Of a stretch of DNA of 64,000 bases, positions 26,301 to 38,765 are shown piece after piece (positions within the stretch are counted from its first letter, which is position 1; each line of letters starts with the position of its first letter). Made by a program: the position numbers and the translations under genes. The stretch is from positions 9,858,001-9,922,000 of the forward strand of contig CM082590.2 of NCBI GenBank assembly GCA_040954595.2. The letters are read 5' to 3'. The notes below the pieces were generated by a model. The model had not been told where the DNA came from. It did not search any database and saw only the letters and a list, made by a program, of their open reading frames with translations. The stretch comes from Balanoglossus misakiensis. Its lineage: Eukaryota; Hemichordata.

Positions 26301-27922
26301 GATATTGATCGACGGGCTCTCACTTCAATAGGCATTGTCGGAAGAAGTGGGGGATTTGACGAAGAGTGGCAGAAGAGATAGAACGCTCGCTGCTCACAAA
26401 ACGCCCGCGGAATATTAACGAATTTCCCGAAGAAAGCGCTGTCGTTCTCCTGGCATCATTCCGCCATTTTGATGGATGAATATGGCGTCGACCTTTGACC
26501 CGGTAGACAAACCCCCTGATCTTCTGCAGGCCGGGTGAAAGAAAAAGTTTTTGACAATTCTTTGGTCATTGTTTAGTTTACCAAACTCGCTACCCCTTTC
26601 ACCCTGAACGAATTAGTCATTTCGCGCCTTCAATGCCTGAAATGTTGCATTTTCCGCTTGGACTCATTTGGCAACTTGCCAAAATTGGCTTTACGATACG
26701 ACGGCCTGACTTACAAACGCAAGAATCCTCGCTGTAACTTGAACCACTTTCGATTTCAAAGAAGAAAATTTAAGTAGTTGTGACAGGGGAAAACATCTTT
26801 GTATTCAAAAAAGTTCAAAGTTTACCCAACAAAGTTTACTGAACCTTTGAACACTTGGAAACCGAACCGAGCTTCATATTCAGCGTTTGAGTGTCATTTG
26901 CGCGTAAAAGCAATTGTTTGCGTACATAAACCACCAATATTAGGGTTTACAATATCGGTAGGTCTATTTCAGATGAGAAAATGGAATATTGCAAAGATAA
27001 TCACGGTTAAATACAGTTAGGCCCTATATCTTGCTAAACAGCGGGGAGCTTGAATGCAGTGTTTGTAGCTGTTCGTCGATTTTTTTTTTCGTTTTATTTT
27101 TTTTAATTTTCGCACATAATCTATAACACCATCACGTCCCACGACACAACCTCCCTCCGGCCAAAACGTGTCGCTTTCTCGCTTCCTAGCTTTAGTATAC
27201 ACGATAAGTAAGCGAAAAAAGAACAAAAGTATATAGCCTACTCCAAATTTGACCGATTCTAAGAATTTCACACGGTGTCTGGATTGATTGCTCCATACGC
27301 ATTTGCGAGAGCACTTTCGCGGGGAAAGTTTACAAAAATTGCTTATTTTTCCAACGTTGTGATAAAAGCTGGTCGCATGACTGACGAAGACAAGTGAATG
27401 TTGAACGCATGGGTAAACCACAGTGCCATCCCTTGTACGAGAGTTGAACTGACACATTCCCGCGCGAATCAAGATTTATCGCCGCTTGTCAATAATTTAT
27501 CGCCTTCTCCCCCTGCAACTCTGGGATTCAAGATCGTCCAAAGTCGATACATTCCTGAAATCGAGTCACCGTGAAAAGCTGTACGAACTACAGCCCTTAG
27601 TTTCACTTCATCTTACACAGTCTTTTTACCCTCGGGAAAGCACTCATGGAAAAAGGAACAATCCCATTAAAATTCCTACTAATTACACTAATAATCTGCG
27701 GATAATCTTTGGATCCCGGCAGACGTGTGTCTACAAGAATGAATCCATCACACCGATCATGGCGGTGGGCATTCGATCGCATCAAAATATTGGCGCCTGT
27801 CAACGTGCATGTGATGACGTATAATGGCAATTTTAACCCCCCCCCCCCCTCCGTAAGGTCGAACTGAGGCTGCGCGCGGATATCATGGGCCCTAAACCAC
27901 ACAGGCACGAAGTGTAACTGCT

Positions 27923-28011
27923 ACAATGTACATCATTGCAAACAATGTGGTTGTTACTTTGTATTACATTGTACATCACCACAAACAATGCATCGTTACT
28001 TTTTATCACAT
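27923..28011. repeat. 45-bp imperfect direct repeat, two copies
   Basis: Two adjacent copies of ACAATGTACATCA, then a variable trinucleotide, AAACAATG and GTTACTTT. The ATTGTACA/ACAATGTA motifs recall the ends of the 10.6/30.7-kb dispersed repeat, but I could not align it further. Confidence 0.75.
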
Positions 28012-29445
28012 TTCCAAGTTTCTTTTATATTGTTCGACAGCGTTTTCTCCGAACAATGCGGACGATGTGTTTATAAACAGAAAAGTTGTACATGCGCAGT
28101 TAAGACGACCCTACCTCTTGAATCTCGCCTTACGAAACTGGAAAGCTAAGACTAATTTTGGAATTTACATATGTCCATATATGGTTAAAACGCGTGTATA
28201 TGCCCTCTAATGACCACGTGGCGGCGCACTGTTTTCGCGTATCCACCAAAGTAAACATTTTTGATTGGTTAATCTCCACGGAGAGTTTCCAAGGTAACGT
28301 TATGTGGTTAAATATTTGACCGTATGCATGTACTTTGTTGCCTCTAAACATATTTCAATATGCCCAGAAATTCTGAGAATCCCCCTATTAAAACAGTTAA
28401 CATTAACAGTGTTATATGAGCATCCTCTTCTACTAAGACAAAATAAACAGACCAATTAGGCAGTTTTGTTATACCTTGTCATAAAAAAACATGGAGTGTG
28501 TAGTTACAGTGGACGACATTGCTCCATGCCTTTCGGCAAAAAAAAGTTTCGCGATTGCTAAACTTTTTGATGTCACGTGACATGCCTGTCACCAGTACCA
28601 GATCGTGTACAGCGCCACGTACTGGAGATTCCATGTTTCTGAAGTTGGATTTTACTGTCGTTACTCATCGTATTGTGCTGTTTTCTAAGGAGAGCACACG
28701 ACAATTACAATCACAGGATCACCAAACGACACCCCCTCCTTAAATGTGCACCTTTTTATTGTCATTACACATAAGCTTACATGGGTGGCCTAATTTTATA
28801 GTACAACATCACACACATATCCCAAAGCCGTCAGTTTTCGACAAATAAACTTTAATCACTGTACCGAACAATCACAACTTCACAAACAAATAAAATGGAA
28901 CAAACTCTGCCTACACTAAACGAAAGCACTGCCAGAAGTAGACACTCGCTGCATAAATTCCACCATATCTTGAAAAATGTCAAGCAAGCTATCAAATTAC
29001 TAAAACTGTGATTGTCAAAATGAAGTCTTTAAAGGGACCAAAAGGTTCCAGCTATGTCGGTGTAGATCATGTTATTAGAAAAAGTTTTCGAATACCCTGT
29101 ATTATATTGGTATCATTGATTTTTTCTTCCACATTTCACTGACGTCACTGTCCACTTTCCAAATGCGGATTCCGCACGATGCACTTCTCGTCCACTCACT
29201 GGAACATATGTTCCGGAAATGAACTATTGGCGCCAGATACGCCCGAGAAGTGATCGTCTGCTCATCAGCTGGACTAAAAATTTGATGTTTCCTTTTTGTG
29301 AGCTGTACTTTCGCTGCGGAGACGCAGGGGTTATGAGGTAGACCAGTTTACTAGTCCTTCAAAAATGGGTTTCAAAAGAACACCAGTTTAGAAAATTTCT
29401 TGATATTTGGGGGAAAAGTTTGCACTTTTTTGTCGCAAAACCGAT

Positions 29446-32400
29446 TCACAGTTGTGTGAGGTCTAGTCCAGTCTGCCGCTGCTCATTATTTCTGAACCTT
29501 ACGTCCTCTGTATTATTTCCATAGCAACCCTGAGACTTGTCGTGGTAACAGTAATTTGGGGGTATTTGTACGCTGTGGTCTTGAGCATGCGCTGTCTCAA
29601 CTTGCTCAGGCAAGCTTTGGTCTCTGACGTCATCTTTTGGATATTTTGTGGAACTTTCCATGTCATCGTACTTGTACAATTTTTCCGACAGTCCTCGTTC
29701 CCGAACTTCTTTCTTGAACTTCATTCGCCGATTCTGAAACCACACCTTTACCTGTCGTTCAGTGAGATTTAGAATGACCGACAGTTCCTCACGGCGGGAT
29801 TTTTGCAAGTATCTGTTGAATCGAAATTCTTTTTCCAGTTCAACCAGCTGGGCTGTGCTAAAGTTTGACCTCATTCTCTTCGGATTCTGACCTGTTGTTT
29901 TATTGGGACTGTGAGACGTTCCTTTCTGTGGAAACCCCTGTCCTAAGAATAAAACAAAAGAAAGGTCAGTTCAATGTCATCAACAGTTCAAGTTCAAAGA
30001 AGACTGCGCATGTTCTCATAAAAGCTCAGTCACAATAGCACTTCCCGAAATGCTGTTCTTTGTCGTCACACATTTGTATTGCCTGATTGAATGCCGCCAG
30101 TGTTAGAGAAAATTGTAAATTCGTGTTTTAAAACGCCAATATGGTGTGTTATTATATGCCCCGGGGCAAAGCTACAGCCATAAGTGCTTTAGTTAAGTGG
30201 ATGGCAAATGAAGCCATTAGCGACCGATAATATTTGGGAATATTTCAACATGAAAAGTTACTGATATTGTTCCACATGTTGCCGGTAAAATTACCTTACA
30301 TGTCACGTGTATTTTGCTGCTGTCGTGCAACGCTTGACACTACTTTTTTTGCGCAGACTACACTTTGGAGTGAAACACCTAAAGCGACAGGAATTTTTGA
30401 AGTGTTACTGACGATGAACGACAAGTTTGCGCCAAAAGAAAGTGTAAATTTCACCAAAGCTGCAAAAATGAAAATGCCAAACAGTCTGTCGAAGTGTTTC
30501 TCTCTTTAATACCAGATTGGCGCCATGTCAATCATTTTGTTTTGTTCAAGAATATCAACATGAACTTTTTTGCGACTTGCTGTTTGAAACAGGTTGTGGA
30601 AAAAACAACTCTGAGGTGTTTACGACACTAAGGGAGACATAAATGACTAAAATGTAACAACTGATGGAAACAGTTGGCGCCGAGCCGATCGAAGCTTTTT
30701 GTAATTTCTGTTACATTGTAGTACAAATGTAGTTTAGTCTTTGCACCGGATGTACGGTGTGCCAGTTCTACATTGTCGTGATCTCTCTGAGCGTATACAC
30801 GGCACGGCAATACTTTGCAAGAACTCTCGTCTGACCTAACTTGAGACCGAACGAAATCCTAGATTTCCGCTTACAGGGCCCATCTTGACAGATCACAGGA
30901 CACGCTCAAACTGTGACATACGACGTGTTTGTACAAATCCGGTTATAATGGACGCTACCCCTTGGGACACTTCATGCAAATTGTCGTACGCTTTGGCAGT
31001 CATCTTTATTTTTGGCCAAAGATGCACTATTCTGTTCCATGAAAACAATGTGGTAAGGACATTTAGACACTTGTCGTCTGCTCAATTAGTGAGCGGCAAC
31101 ATGTGCATTATCTTGCGTATGATTTAAAAGTTATTGTTTGGTGCGGACAATCGGAAATGAGTTGTAGTAATTAACTTGGGGGTAAAGGTCATCTGAAGTC
31201 AGACTGAAACGACAATTGACACTGTTACTCAATAGTATAAACTAGTTTTCTTCCCCTAGATATAATTACAACTAACGGTAAAAACGCGAATAACAACTAA
31301 AATTCGCAACAGATTTAAATGCCTTCAACTCCGTGAAAAGTATGCAACTTCTGATTTTGCAAAATGACATGTAGTGACTGACAGAACGACAGAGACGATT
31401 TTCTCTGAAGTTTAAACTGGGTGCGCTCTCAGATATTATTACACATCCGTGGAATTTATTCTGCTATGTGAGAATAAGAAGTTAAAGTAGGTCGCAGCCT
31501 TCTTTTGGGGTGGCTCCGGCTCTCGCGTTTCCCACTCAATGCAAACGACAATTAAGCGTGAGTGCAATCGTGGCACAACTGTGTGCGGTTACTGGGGAGA
31601 CAGTTTCGACGACAACGGCGCACAGCCAGTACGCGCGCACTGTCGAGTTTGCGCACTAAAAAAGCCACGCGATACGCAATTCCTATCCACGACAAATATT
31701 TCTTACTTTCCTTGATTTTCAGCTGACCAAAGCCACAGTCAGCATCCATTTCTTTTGTTCCCAAACCTTGCACTTAAATATGTACACAGAAACATTAAGC
31801 GAACAATTGAGAGCAATCTCGCATTGATGGCGAGAACAGTGGACGTATTATTGATCTGACGACACGAATCTTGCCTGTCGCTGATCAAAAAGCCCCGCTT
31901 CGAATTTTGGGGCAAGAACGTCACATCATCTTTGTCCAAAACAAAACCAGCACATGTCACAGTCAAACATACTTTCTGAGCTCTTCATTTACGCTGAGAC
32001 CCAGTTTTCAGACCGGAAATTAAGATTTCGTCTCAATTGTTCGCAAAATGCTAAAAAGTATTAATATGGTTTGTTTTGATGAATTTATATATTATGTATA
32101 AATACATACCTTGACTGCCTTTAGGATTGTAGTTGTGTTTATTCTCGGTCATCCACGCGTATATTGGATAGTTCGGAGTTGATCTGTCGGTTGTCGTTGT
32201 TTTCGCGAAGCTCTGGAAAGGACCGTCATCAGCCGGTGGTGCTGTTGCCCTCGCGGAATCCGACGCGTAGACACCGCCATTGCCAAGTGCAGCAGCCCCG
32301 GCGTTCAAGTCCGGGTCAACAACATCAAAACCGGGCCCGCTGGTGCAGTAGTAGACATTATTGGTTGTGGGAGTCTCGCTTTCTGTTCGGAATCGGTAAT

Positions 32401-32461
32401 CCCCGTAGACCTGGCCATTCTCGTAGCCTCCCGTCTGCATTTTTAACACCGAGCTCTCCAT
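29446..32461 (-). CDS. Hox3: Divergent Hox3 homeodomain transcription factor
   Basis: Two exons: 32110-32461 and 29446-29942, giving 282 residues. The phase-1 intron has donor TCAAG|GTATGT and acceptor TTCTTAG|GA. The homeodomain covers 138-197. [11 protein letters not shown] and FNRYL identify the Hox3 class, and the DNA-contacting R5, V47, W48, Q50, N51 and M54 are kept. Positions 27-35 read QKSRREELS, where Hox3 proteins usually have CRPRRVEMA. The PBC motif is IYAWM (100-104): Trp is kept, but the usual Pro is Ala and the following Lys is Thr. The 85-residue tail is short and ends LDLTQL, faintly like the LTHL end of vertebrate Hox3. Start choice: Met1 has T at -3, while Met8 (32438-32440) has A at -3 and begins MQ..Y, as in other Hox3 N-termini, so translation may start there (275 residues). 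Its slot between Hox2 and Hox4 supports orthology. Confidence 0.93.
29943..32109 (-). other. Hox3 intron (2167 bp, phase 1)
   Basis: This is the longest intron of the four genes. It carries dispersed repeat copy B (30631-30775) and an octamer GTCGTCTG at 31073-31080. I see no coding potential. Confidence 0.88.
30631..30775 (-). repeat. Dispersed repeat, copy B (MITE-like)
   Basis: The reverse complement aligns with copy A (10577-10718), including the TTTCCATCA, TGTAACAGAA and TCCGGTG landmarks. AATGTAACA (about 30650) and TGTTACATT (about 30709) form the internal inverted pair. It lies within the Hox3 intron, in opposite orientation to copy A. Confidence 0.75.
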
Positions 32462-32531
32462 ATATCTTCCCCCAGTCCCTGCTCAATGCACAAATCTTGA
32501 CATTGTCGCCGACTCCCACGATGACAAAGGT

Positions 32532-32555
32532 CACGTGATCGCCCTCCCTGCCAAT
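32532..32555 (-). promoter_or_regulatory. Hox3 upstream E-box + CCAAT module
   Basis: CACGTG (32532-32537, within TCACGTGA) is followed by CCAAT (32551-32555) after 13 bp, about 70 bp before the Hox3 ATG. The order and orientation match the other Hox genes here. Confidence 0.5.
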
Positions 32556-33053
32556 CAGCTGCCTTGTTGCAAGGCGGACTAGAAACCTCACAGTGAGAAC
32601 AACGCTTCTCCATGTTTCGGCCACACGCCAGACCGACAACGGAATCTTCCGAAACCATTTTTTATCTTACAGGCAAAAACGACAACCAAGGAGAAGATGC
32701 ACGGTCTTTTTTCTTCCTCCGAACATGAAAATGTAAGAGACTGGAGTATTTTTCGTCTGTTTTCTCGATCAATGGTCATTATACAGTCGTAGATTTAAAA
32801 CATTCTCTCGGCATTGTCTTATTTCTCAACAAATAATTTGTGATGCAATTAAGCCTATATCACCTGGAAGAAAATTTATAACTTACTTCCATCGTCTTGT
32901 ATTTTTTCTTAACAAAATTGAAAACGTGATTAGGTTTTGCTATTATGACTAAAAATTGGATCAATCATATCTCTCATGTCTGCCAAGTTCCGCTCGACTT
33001 GTCAATTAATTATCAATGTAGTCAACAAAGACAGATCTGACTTTATGGTCTAT

Positions 33054-33377
33054 CTACAACATGTCAAGCTGTATATATTCTATAAACTTTGAATTGTGCA
33101 TTTTTACTGGTGTTATAAATGAATGTCGTTTGGTATAAACTTGACATAATTTGGCGCATTTTTTCCTGATGTTATACAATGATTGTCGTTTGGAAGAAAT
33201 TTGACATAATTTTGTGCAAATTTCTGATGTAATAATAAGATGTAGTTTGCTACAAACTTGACACAAATTGCTCACTTTTCTAATGTCATAAAATGGGTGT
33301 CGTTTGCTACAAACTTGACATAATGTAGCGCCCTTTTTTGTTTGATTGGTTAGTTGTAGTGAAATTACTGCCAACAC
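33054..33377 (-). repeat. 57-60-bp tandem repeat (four units) within a 107-codon ORF
   Basis: Four units are anchored at TGTCGTTT or its variant, at 33124, 33184, 33241 and 33298. The spacings are 60, 57 and 57 bp, all multiples of three. A minus-strand frame stays open across all of them, encoding 107 residues with a repeated LCQV/LCQI motif followed by S/TKR (19-20 residues per unit, paired Cys). It starts with ATG at 33377 and lies about 590 bp upstream of Hox3 on the same strand. I do not recognise a family. The open frame may be a by-product of a repeat without stops. Confidence 0.7.
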
Positions 33378-35203
33378 AAGCGCTGTGGCAAAACACCGAC
33401 GCAGTTTAGCCCCTCGGGATTCTCATAATTTTCTTGGCCACTTCGGGCCTTTCTCTGAGTTCCTTCGTCGACGATATCAGCAACCCAACAGGGTTAATGA
33501 CAGACAGATCTTTGGGGACTAATCGATCTAAACAGCTCGGCTATACAGAAATCGTTTTTCTTTTTGTAAACTGAACGCACTTAAATACAGTACCGAATTT
33601 GAAAATACAAGAAAATACAACCCGGGATGCCAAACTCATTTCTCTTTGCAAGTAACAAACCTCTACGCCTGCTTTGAGTAAGAATTTTCAAGGCAATAAT
33701 AGATGACACAAAATTCACATTAATGGCGGGCTGGTTTATAAAAGAATATTCGAAATAAATATGCATATGTTCAATTGTTCATATGTTTCAAAATTATATC
33801 ACGACTTTCACGAAAATCGATCAACAATGACAAACTGGTGGAATAGCATTAGGAAATATGAAAACTTACTAAACTTATGTTCCAAGATTTGCTTGTCTGT
33901 GTGTTATTTCTAAATAAATCTCATTACTTTTTTCCTAGCCATTGGAGTATGGGTTTCGATTCCTTTTGAATTAAGGGCCAGCTAAAAATAGTTTTGAAAA
34001 ATGTTCCAAAAGGGTTATATTTAGCATGATGCTATATTTAGCAAATTGTTTTAGAATAGCACAGGTTTTACCGGAACTGACAAACGAGGGATTTGATGCC
34101 TTGCTTGAAAAATCACCTTTTAAATTGATCTGATAAACACACAAGAATCACAAGCAGCAGTTTGGGTGAAACTCGACGAAAACAGCAAAATTAATCCTCT
34201 TCTCCCCCAAGGAACACAATCTAAAGAAACATATATACATTATCGTTCGGTCTCAGAAAGCGTGCTCCATTTTCTTGTACTAGATGTCGAAGGAAACAAA
34301 TTGTTTCAGTGAAAGTATTTGGCAAAGGGAGAACGGGAATTAATCTCGTGTCGAATGGGAATTGAAGATTCAGATGGGCAAAAAGGAAATGTAATTTTGA
34401 AACAGCCATAACGCGGTTTGAATGAACAATGCAATGCCCCTAATTTACATCGAAATCGGTGATGCTATATTTGTGTGCAAGTTTGGAATACGGCACGGTA
34501 GTTTATAAACTTATTCCTGTTAGTTTATGACTTAAAACAAAGATATACACTTTACCATCACAGGCAATCGTTCGTTACAACTGTCGAACCATTTTGCAAA
34601 ATCTGAGAATTCCAATTTTTGCATTGTGCATGCAAATTTTTTTTCGACCTTTTCTGCGCTCACTGTTACGAAATGACGAAAATCGTCGATGTTTTGAGCA
34701 GATTTGTACGGAAATTTTGGTGGGATATTTGTCGTCCTAATCGTTCCACCGTTTTGAAAAGAGAAAGTGCGGTGTACACCTAGAGGTATAAGCGAAAGCT
34801 TCGTAATATTCTGGTGTCGAGAGTGACGACCGACCCGTAGGAGAAACTTTCGCTGCATTTCACAACAATACAAGTCATAAATCATTACTTGGAAACCCCG
34901 ACATGGCCTCGCTGCTGAAGCCATAAATCTATCAGTCTCAAATAAATTGAACTGCTTTTCCCATTCAAGCGCAGCACAGGCAAACCAAATTGCAAAAAAT
35001 ATGATGTTTTATCCCTCAGACCACATGGTACCTGCAGCTAGTGACATTGTATTCACTGTTTTAGGGAGTTTTTCATCAATTTGTGAAATATGGCCTGAAC
35101 TTTCTTTTAATAATGAATCGCCATGGAAGCAGTGAATTTCGAACAATGACTAAGTGCGCATGCAACGGGGGAGACTGTTTCACTCCGGCGTTCTGCCACT
35201 AGC

Positions 35204-36376
35204 ATGTTCCCTGACACGACGGCCGAGCAACAAGTCGAAGGCCCCGCGCAGACGATATTGCCAAGCGCGCCAAAATCGACGTCATGGCCGAATCCCAAAT
35301 CGACACCGGCAGTGACCAAAACCGCCCCCGACAACTTGACGTCAGCGCCTGGCAAAACTCACACCGATACTGAACGATCTGGCAGAGTATTCCAGGAGAC
35401 CACAAATCAATCTCAATCCAAAGAAAATATTTCTCTGGGATTGGAGTGTAAATATTTTCACGCCGACCGTTAGAGCCATACGCACAGATTAAAATCACCG
35501 ATACCACAATTTCACGTCTGCGCAAAAATCCTCAAAACAATTTGAGCCACATTTGGATAAGACTCAACAGATAAACAGATAAGTTCCCACTAAAAGCAAA
35601 GATCTAACTGATATGGCGTTGGGGACGCCATCATATTTTGCGTTGAACTTCTGGCAGGTGCAATCGATGCAAAAATTGTCGTCTGCGTTTTGATGGCATG
35701 GAAATATCACTGTACCAAAAGAGGCTGGCAGTCTGGTTATAAAACTTGTGACCGCCATTCTACACTCAACGAACCTTCCAAGAATTAGTAACATTGTTGC
35801 ATGTACATGTATCGATGTTTATCAGTCCACCAAAGCTCATCTGGCAGTTTCGAGTACAGATATTAAATTATATCCTCTCATTTAGGTTTTAAAAATTATA
35901 TTATACATAAGAAAATGCCAAGAATGCTGTTCATCCAGTGTTGTATTACACCTCTGTGGTAAATTTTGAGTTTATGGGTATCTACGGGAATCGGACAATT
36001 TCAAGACCAGGGTTTGCTTTGTTTTTGGACTTACTTTTGCTATTGTCGGGTCAGATCTGCTGTCTTGCAGTCTAGAGTTGTGGGGGGACTTGTTTATGTG
36101 CCACTATGGAGGAGGATTGTCGACTCTCCGAGTCAACAACGTTCAAATTTGATCGATGGCGACGGCGATCACTCATGGCAGAGGAGAGCCGAGTCGAGCG
36201 TCGACCCGAGTGTCCCGGATGACGACGATAAGTTTAGCGAAAGCCCGCCTTCCCTTTCCCGCGCGAACGACAAGAAACTCCCGCTCCGGCTCGCCACTAA
36301 CAAACATGGCTCCATCTACCACGCGACGAGAAGTCACAACAGGAAAAACAACCAAATCCCCGTACTGAGAGTGTAG
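35204..36376 (+). other. Two GC-rich, coding-like islands (unconfirmed)
   Basis: Two GC-rich blocks stand out from AT-rich surroundings. The first (35204-35473) has an 89-codon plus-strand frame starting MFPDTTAEQQ, rich in Pro, Thr and Lys. The second (35966-36376) has a 136-codon frame whose last 80 codons (Ser/Asp/Pro-rich) show a GC-biased third position by eye and end at a TAG at 36374. CTTGCAG at 36063-36069 could be an acceptor, but a simple splice from 35386 would not keep frame. The second block also has a shorter minus-strand frame. It could be a small gene, a lncRNA exon or CpG-rich regulatory DNA. Confidence 0.2.
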
Positions 36377-38765
36377 AAATTATTACTTTTAGATTTATTT
36401 GATTCAAATCAAAGTCGTTAATGAATGTTTGTCTTTTATATAACGCTCGGAATTGTCCTAATTCTCATTACTTATTTATGTCATCAATGAGCGATTGCGT
36501 TTAATTTGCAGTCCGACTGATCGGCGCGAGAAAGAGTACCACCGCGATGGATGTGTTAGCCAGTACAAACTCTCAGTTACATTTTCCTATTTACGCCTAT
36601 GCTTTCCCGGAAAAAAATATACGACCGAATTTTATTTCGGCATGTATATCAAAAATGTTTAAAAAATCCCTAATTTCATTATTGTTGTCATTTTTATGGG
36701 AGGAGAATGTGATGTTCAGAGAGCAAAAAGTGACTTCTTTGTGTTTTGGCTTGCCTTCGTTTTCTTTTGTTGTTACATGTTTGAGATTCACAACTATGGT
36801 GACGATTTTTTTATACAAGCCTGACTGCAATATCGTTATGGTTAGGACTTAGGTTTTATTTGGCATTTTTGATTCATAGCCAGTAGATGTCGACAGCCGC
36901 CAAAATTGATGGTGACCGCAACAAGGAACGCGCCTCTTGCGAACATGGAGATGTTAAAATCACGCTGAATATGAAGCTCCGAGGAGAAAATTTAGGGGGA
37001 AATGACAGGTCTTAGAACAAGGGGGGTCTGGTTCGTGGAAGGAGTTGAGATCTCCCGCGGAAAGAAGAACGAATAACTGAGACCGTTTCACGTCGCGCAG
37101 TCGTATCAAATATGACAGCCCACCGAGCAAGAAGTCTAACCAAGACGCGTTGAACAACGTCTATTGGCCAAGCTTCTTCTCGTCTCCTTGAGTTATGGCC
37201 GTTCATTCAGTCGGGGTTTCGGACATAAATTTCAACTGTCAAGCTGCCATAAAGGGGGGTTTTCGCTTCTCATCGAGCTACACAACCCCAGAATCCATTA
37301 AGAGACGTAAATTGCATACCTTGTGTTTTGTGAACCAGCCTCGTGGCTAGCCATCAATGAAACGTCCTGCAGGGGTGGCCGTAGATCCATTTTAATGTCA
37401 GGTGCATGTTTTCCAACCTCCAACGACGTACAGTTTCTCCCTTTCCATAAATAGCCCATTGCCAGTTACTTGAAGCTTTGCATGGCTCCCTGTAAGATAA
37501 AACAGTGATGAATCGAGTTACACATCTTGTTTGACAAATGGACTTCTGAGCCCGCTATACTACAAAAAACTAGTCTCTGATGGTTTCAAGATTTGCCACG
37601 ACTTTGGCAATCTCGACAAACTCCGGTGCAGATTTTACGACTGTGGTAAAATAGAATTAACTCGGAGTCTAAAATCGATGCGATAGAAATCGTAAGCGAA
37701 CTTAAATAATTCGATTTGAATAGTGTCATTTGACTACGAGGAAATATCGCAAAAACTTCCAAAGCGGGATTGATAGGAAGATAACTTTGCTCAGCGAAAA
37801 AGGCGGTCATGGATGTATGATATTGCAAAAATTATTATGTAATTGTCTTATTCAAAGTTACAGACTATTCGGTGACTTTTCTTATATAACTGAGACAACC
37901 TCCCTACCAACCACTTCAGCGCCAATAAGCAGAAATTGCATATTTGGAAATAGTTGCAGTTATAGTCAGATTTTTGGGGTAAAGTTACGGCAAAAAACAA
38001 TACCATCTATTAGTTGCGACTAAAGTACAGTTGAATATCTCTAAACAGTTCGCGACATCAGTGATAAGATATACATGGCGGGATGACTCCAGTAATGGCG
38101 GTGGGGTCAAGAGGTCACTTTGAACTGTATTTATCTGGACGAGACAGTGAAGCATTGCTTTTTTATCAGAACTTTCATCCTAGCCTCTGCAAAGATGCGA
38201 GACATATCTGGTCACTGTATCTCCAAAAAGGGATGCGCGATAATTTGGCGGGAGGAGAGAATGAGTCGTCGGTCTCTGTTATCGTTTGGAAAGTTTGGTT
38301 GAACTGCTGAGCCACCTAAGTTGGTCGGTGTCCTCTCTCAGTGCTTACGTTGCGGACACGATGTAACCAAACCCAAGGTGACCTCTGCGTTTAAGTTCAA
38401 TGCGAAAACGTAACACCTGGCTGGAGGTTGTGAAACTTTGAAAGACCCTGTAATTATCGCCACCCCCGTGCAAGCGGCGGGCACATTGTATCTTCCAAAA
38501 TCGTCAGTTTAGCATGACTTTGCGAACTGTCAAATGCCTAAACATAAGACAATAAACTTGCCGAAGCTTGACCTATTCTGTTGAGCATCTCAAGGAGCAG
38601 TGAAGGACTATGCGGCCAGACAGCACAAATTGTCGTCTGACAGTAACTTTTCAACATTTTGAGGTCAGTAATTTCACAAAATGCCTGCAGAATTTTCTGT
38701 CCTAAACTGATCTAAAATCGTGCTGTACCAACTGCCGATGAAAATAGGTTCTTTGCTTATACGTA

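Larger units (their letters stand above)
20132..29445. other. Hox2-Hox3 intergenic region (noncoding)
   Basis: 9.3 kb with no supportable gene. It contains the Hox2 upstream module (20299-20321), octamer CAGACGAC (21298), TGACGTCA (22001, 29140), CAAAATGGC-type sites (22731, 26011, 26463), a GA/GG-type tetranucleotide stretch (about 22270-22330), a GC-rich block with homeodomain-type ATTA sites (25130-25440), a C-homopolymer (about 27836-27849) and a 45-bp direct repeat (27923-28011). A candidate Hox3 polyadenylation signal (TTTATT on plus) is at 28756. Confidence 0.65.

Noticed and set aside
37379-37388. CCGTAGATCC resembling miR-100
   Set aside because: Seed and 3' half do not match and flanks do not fold into a precursor by eye.
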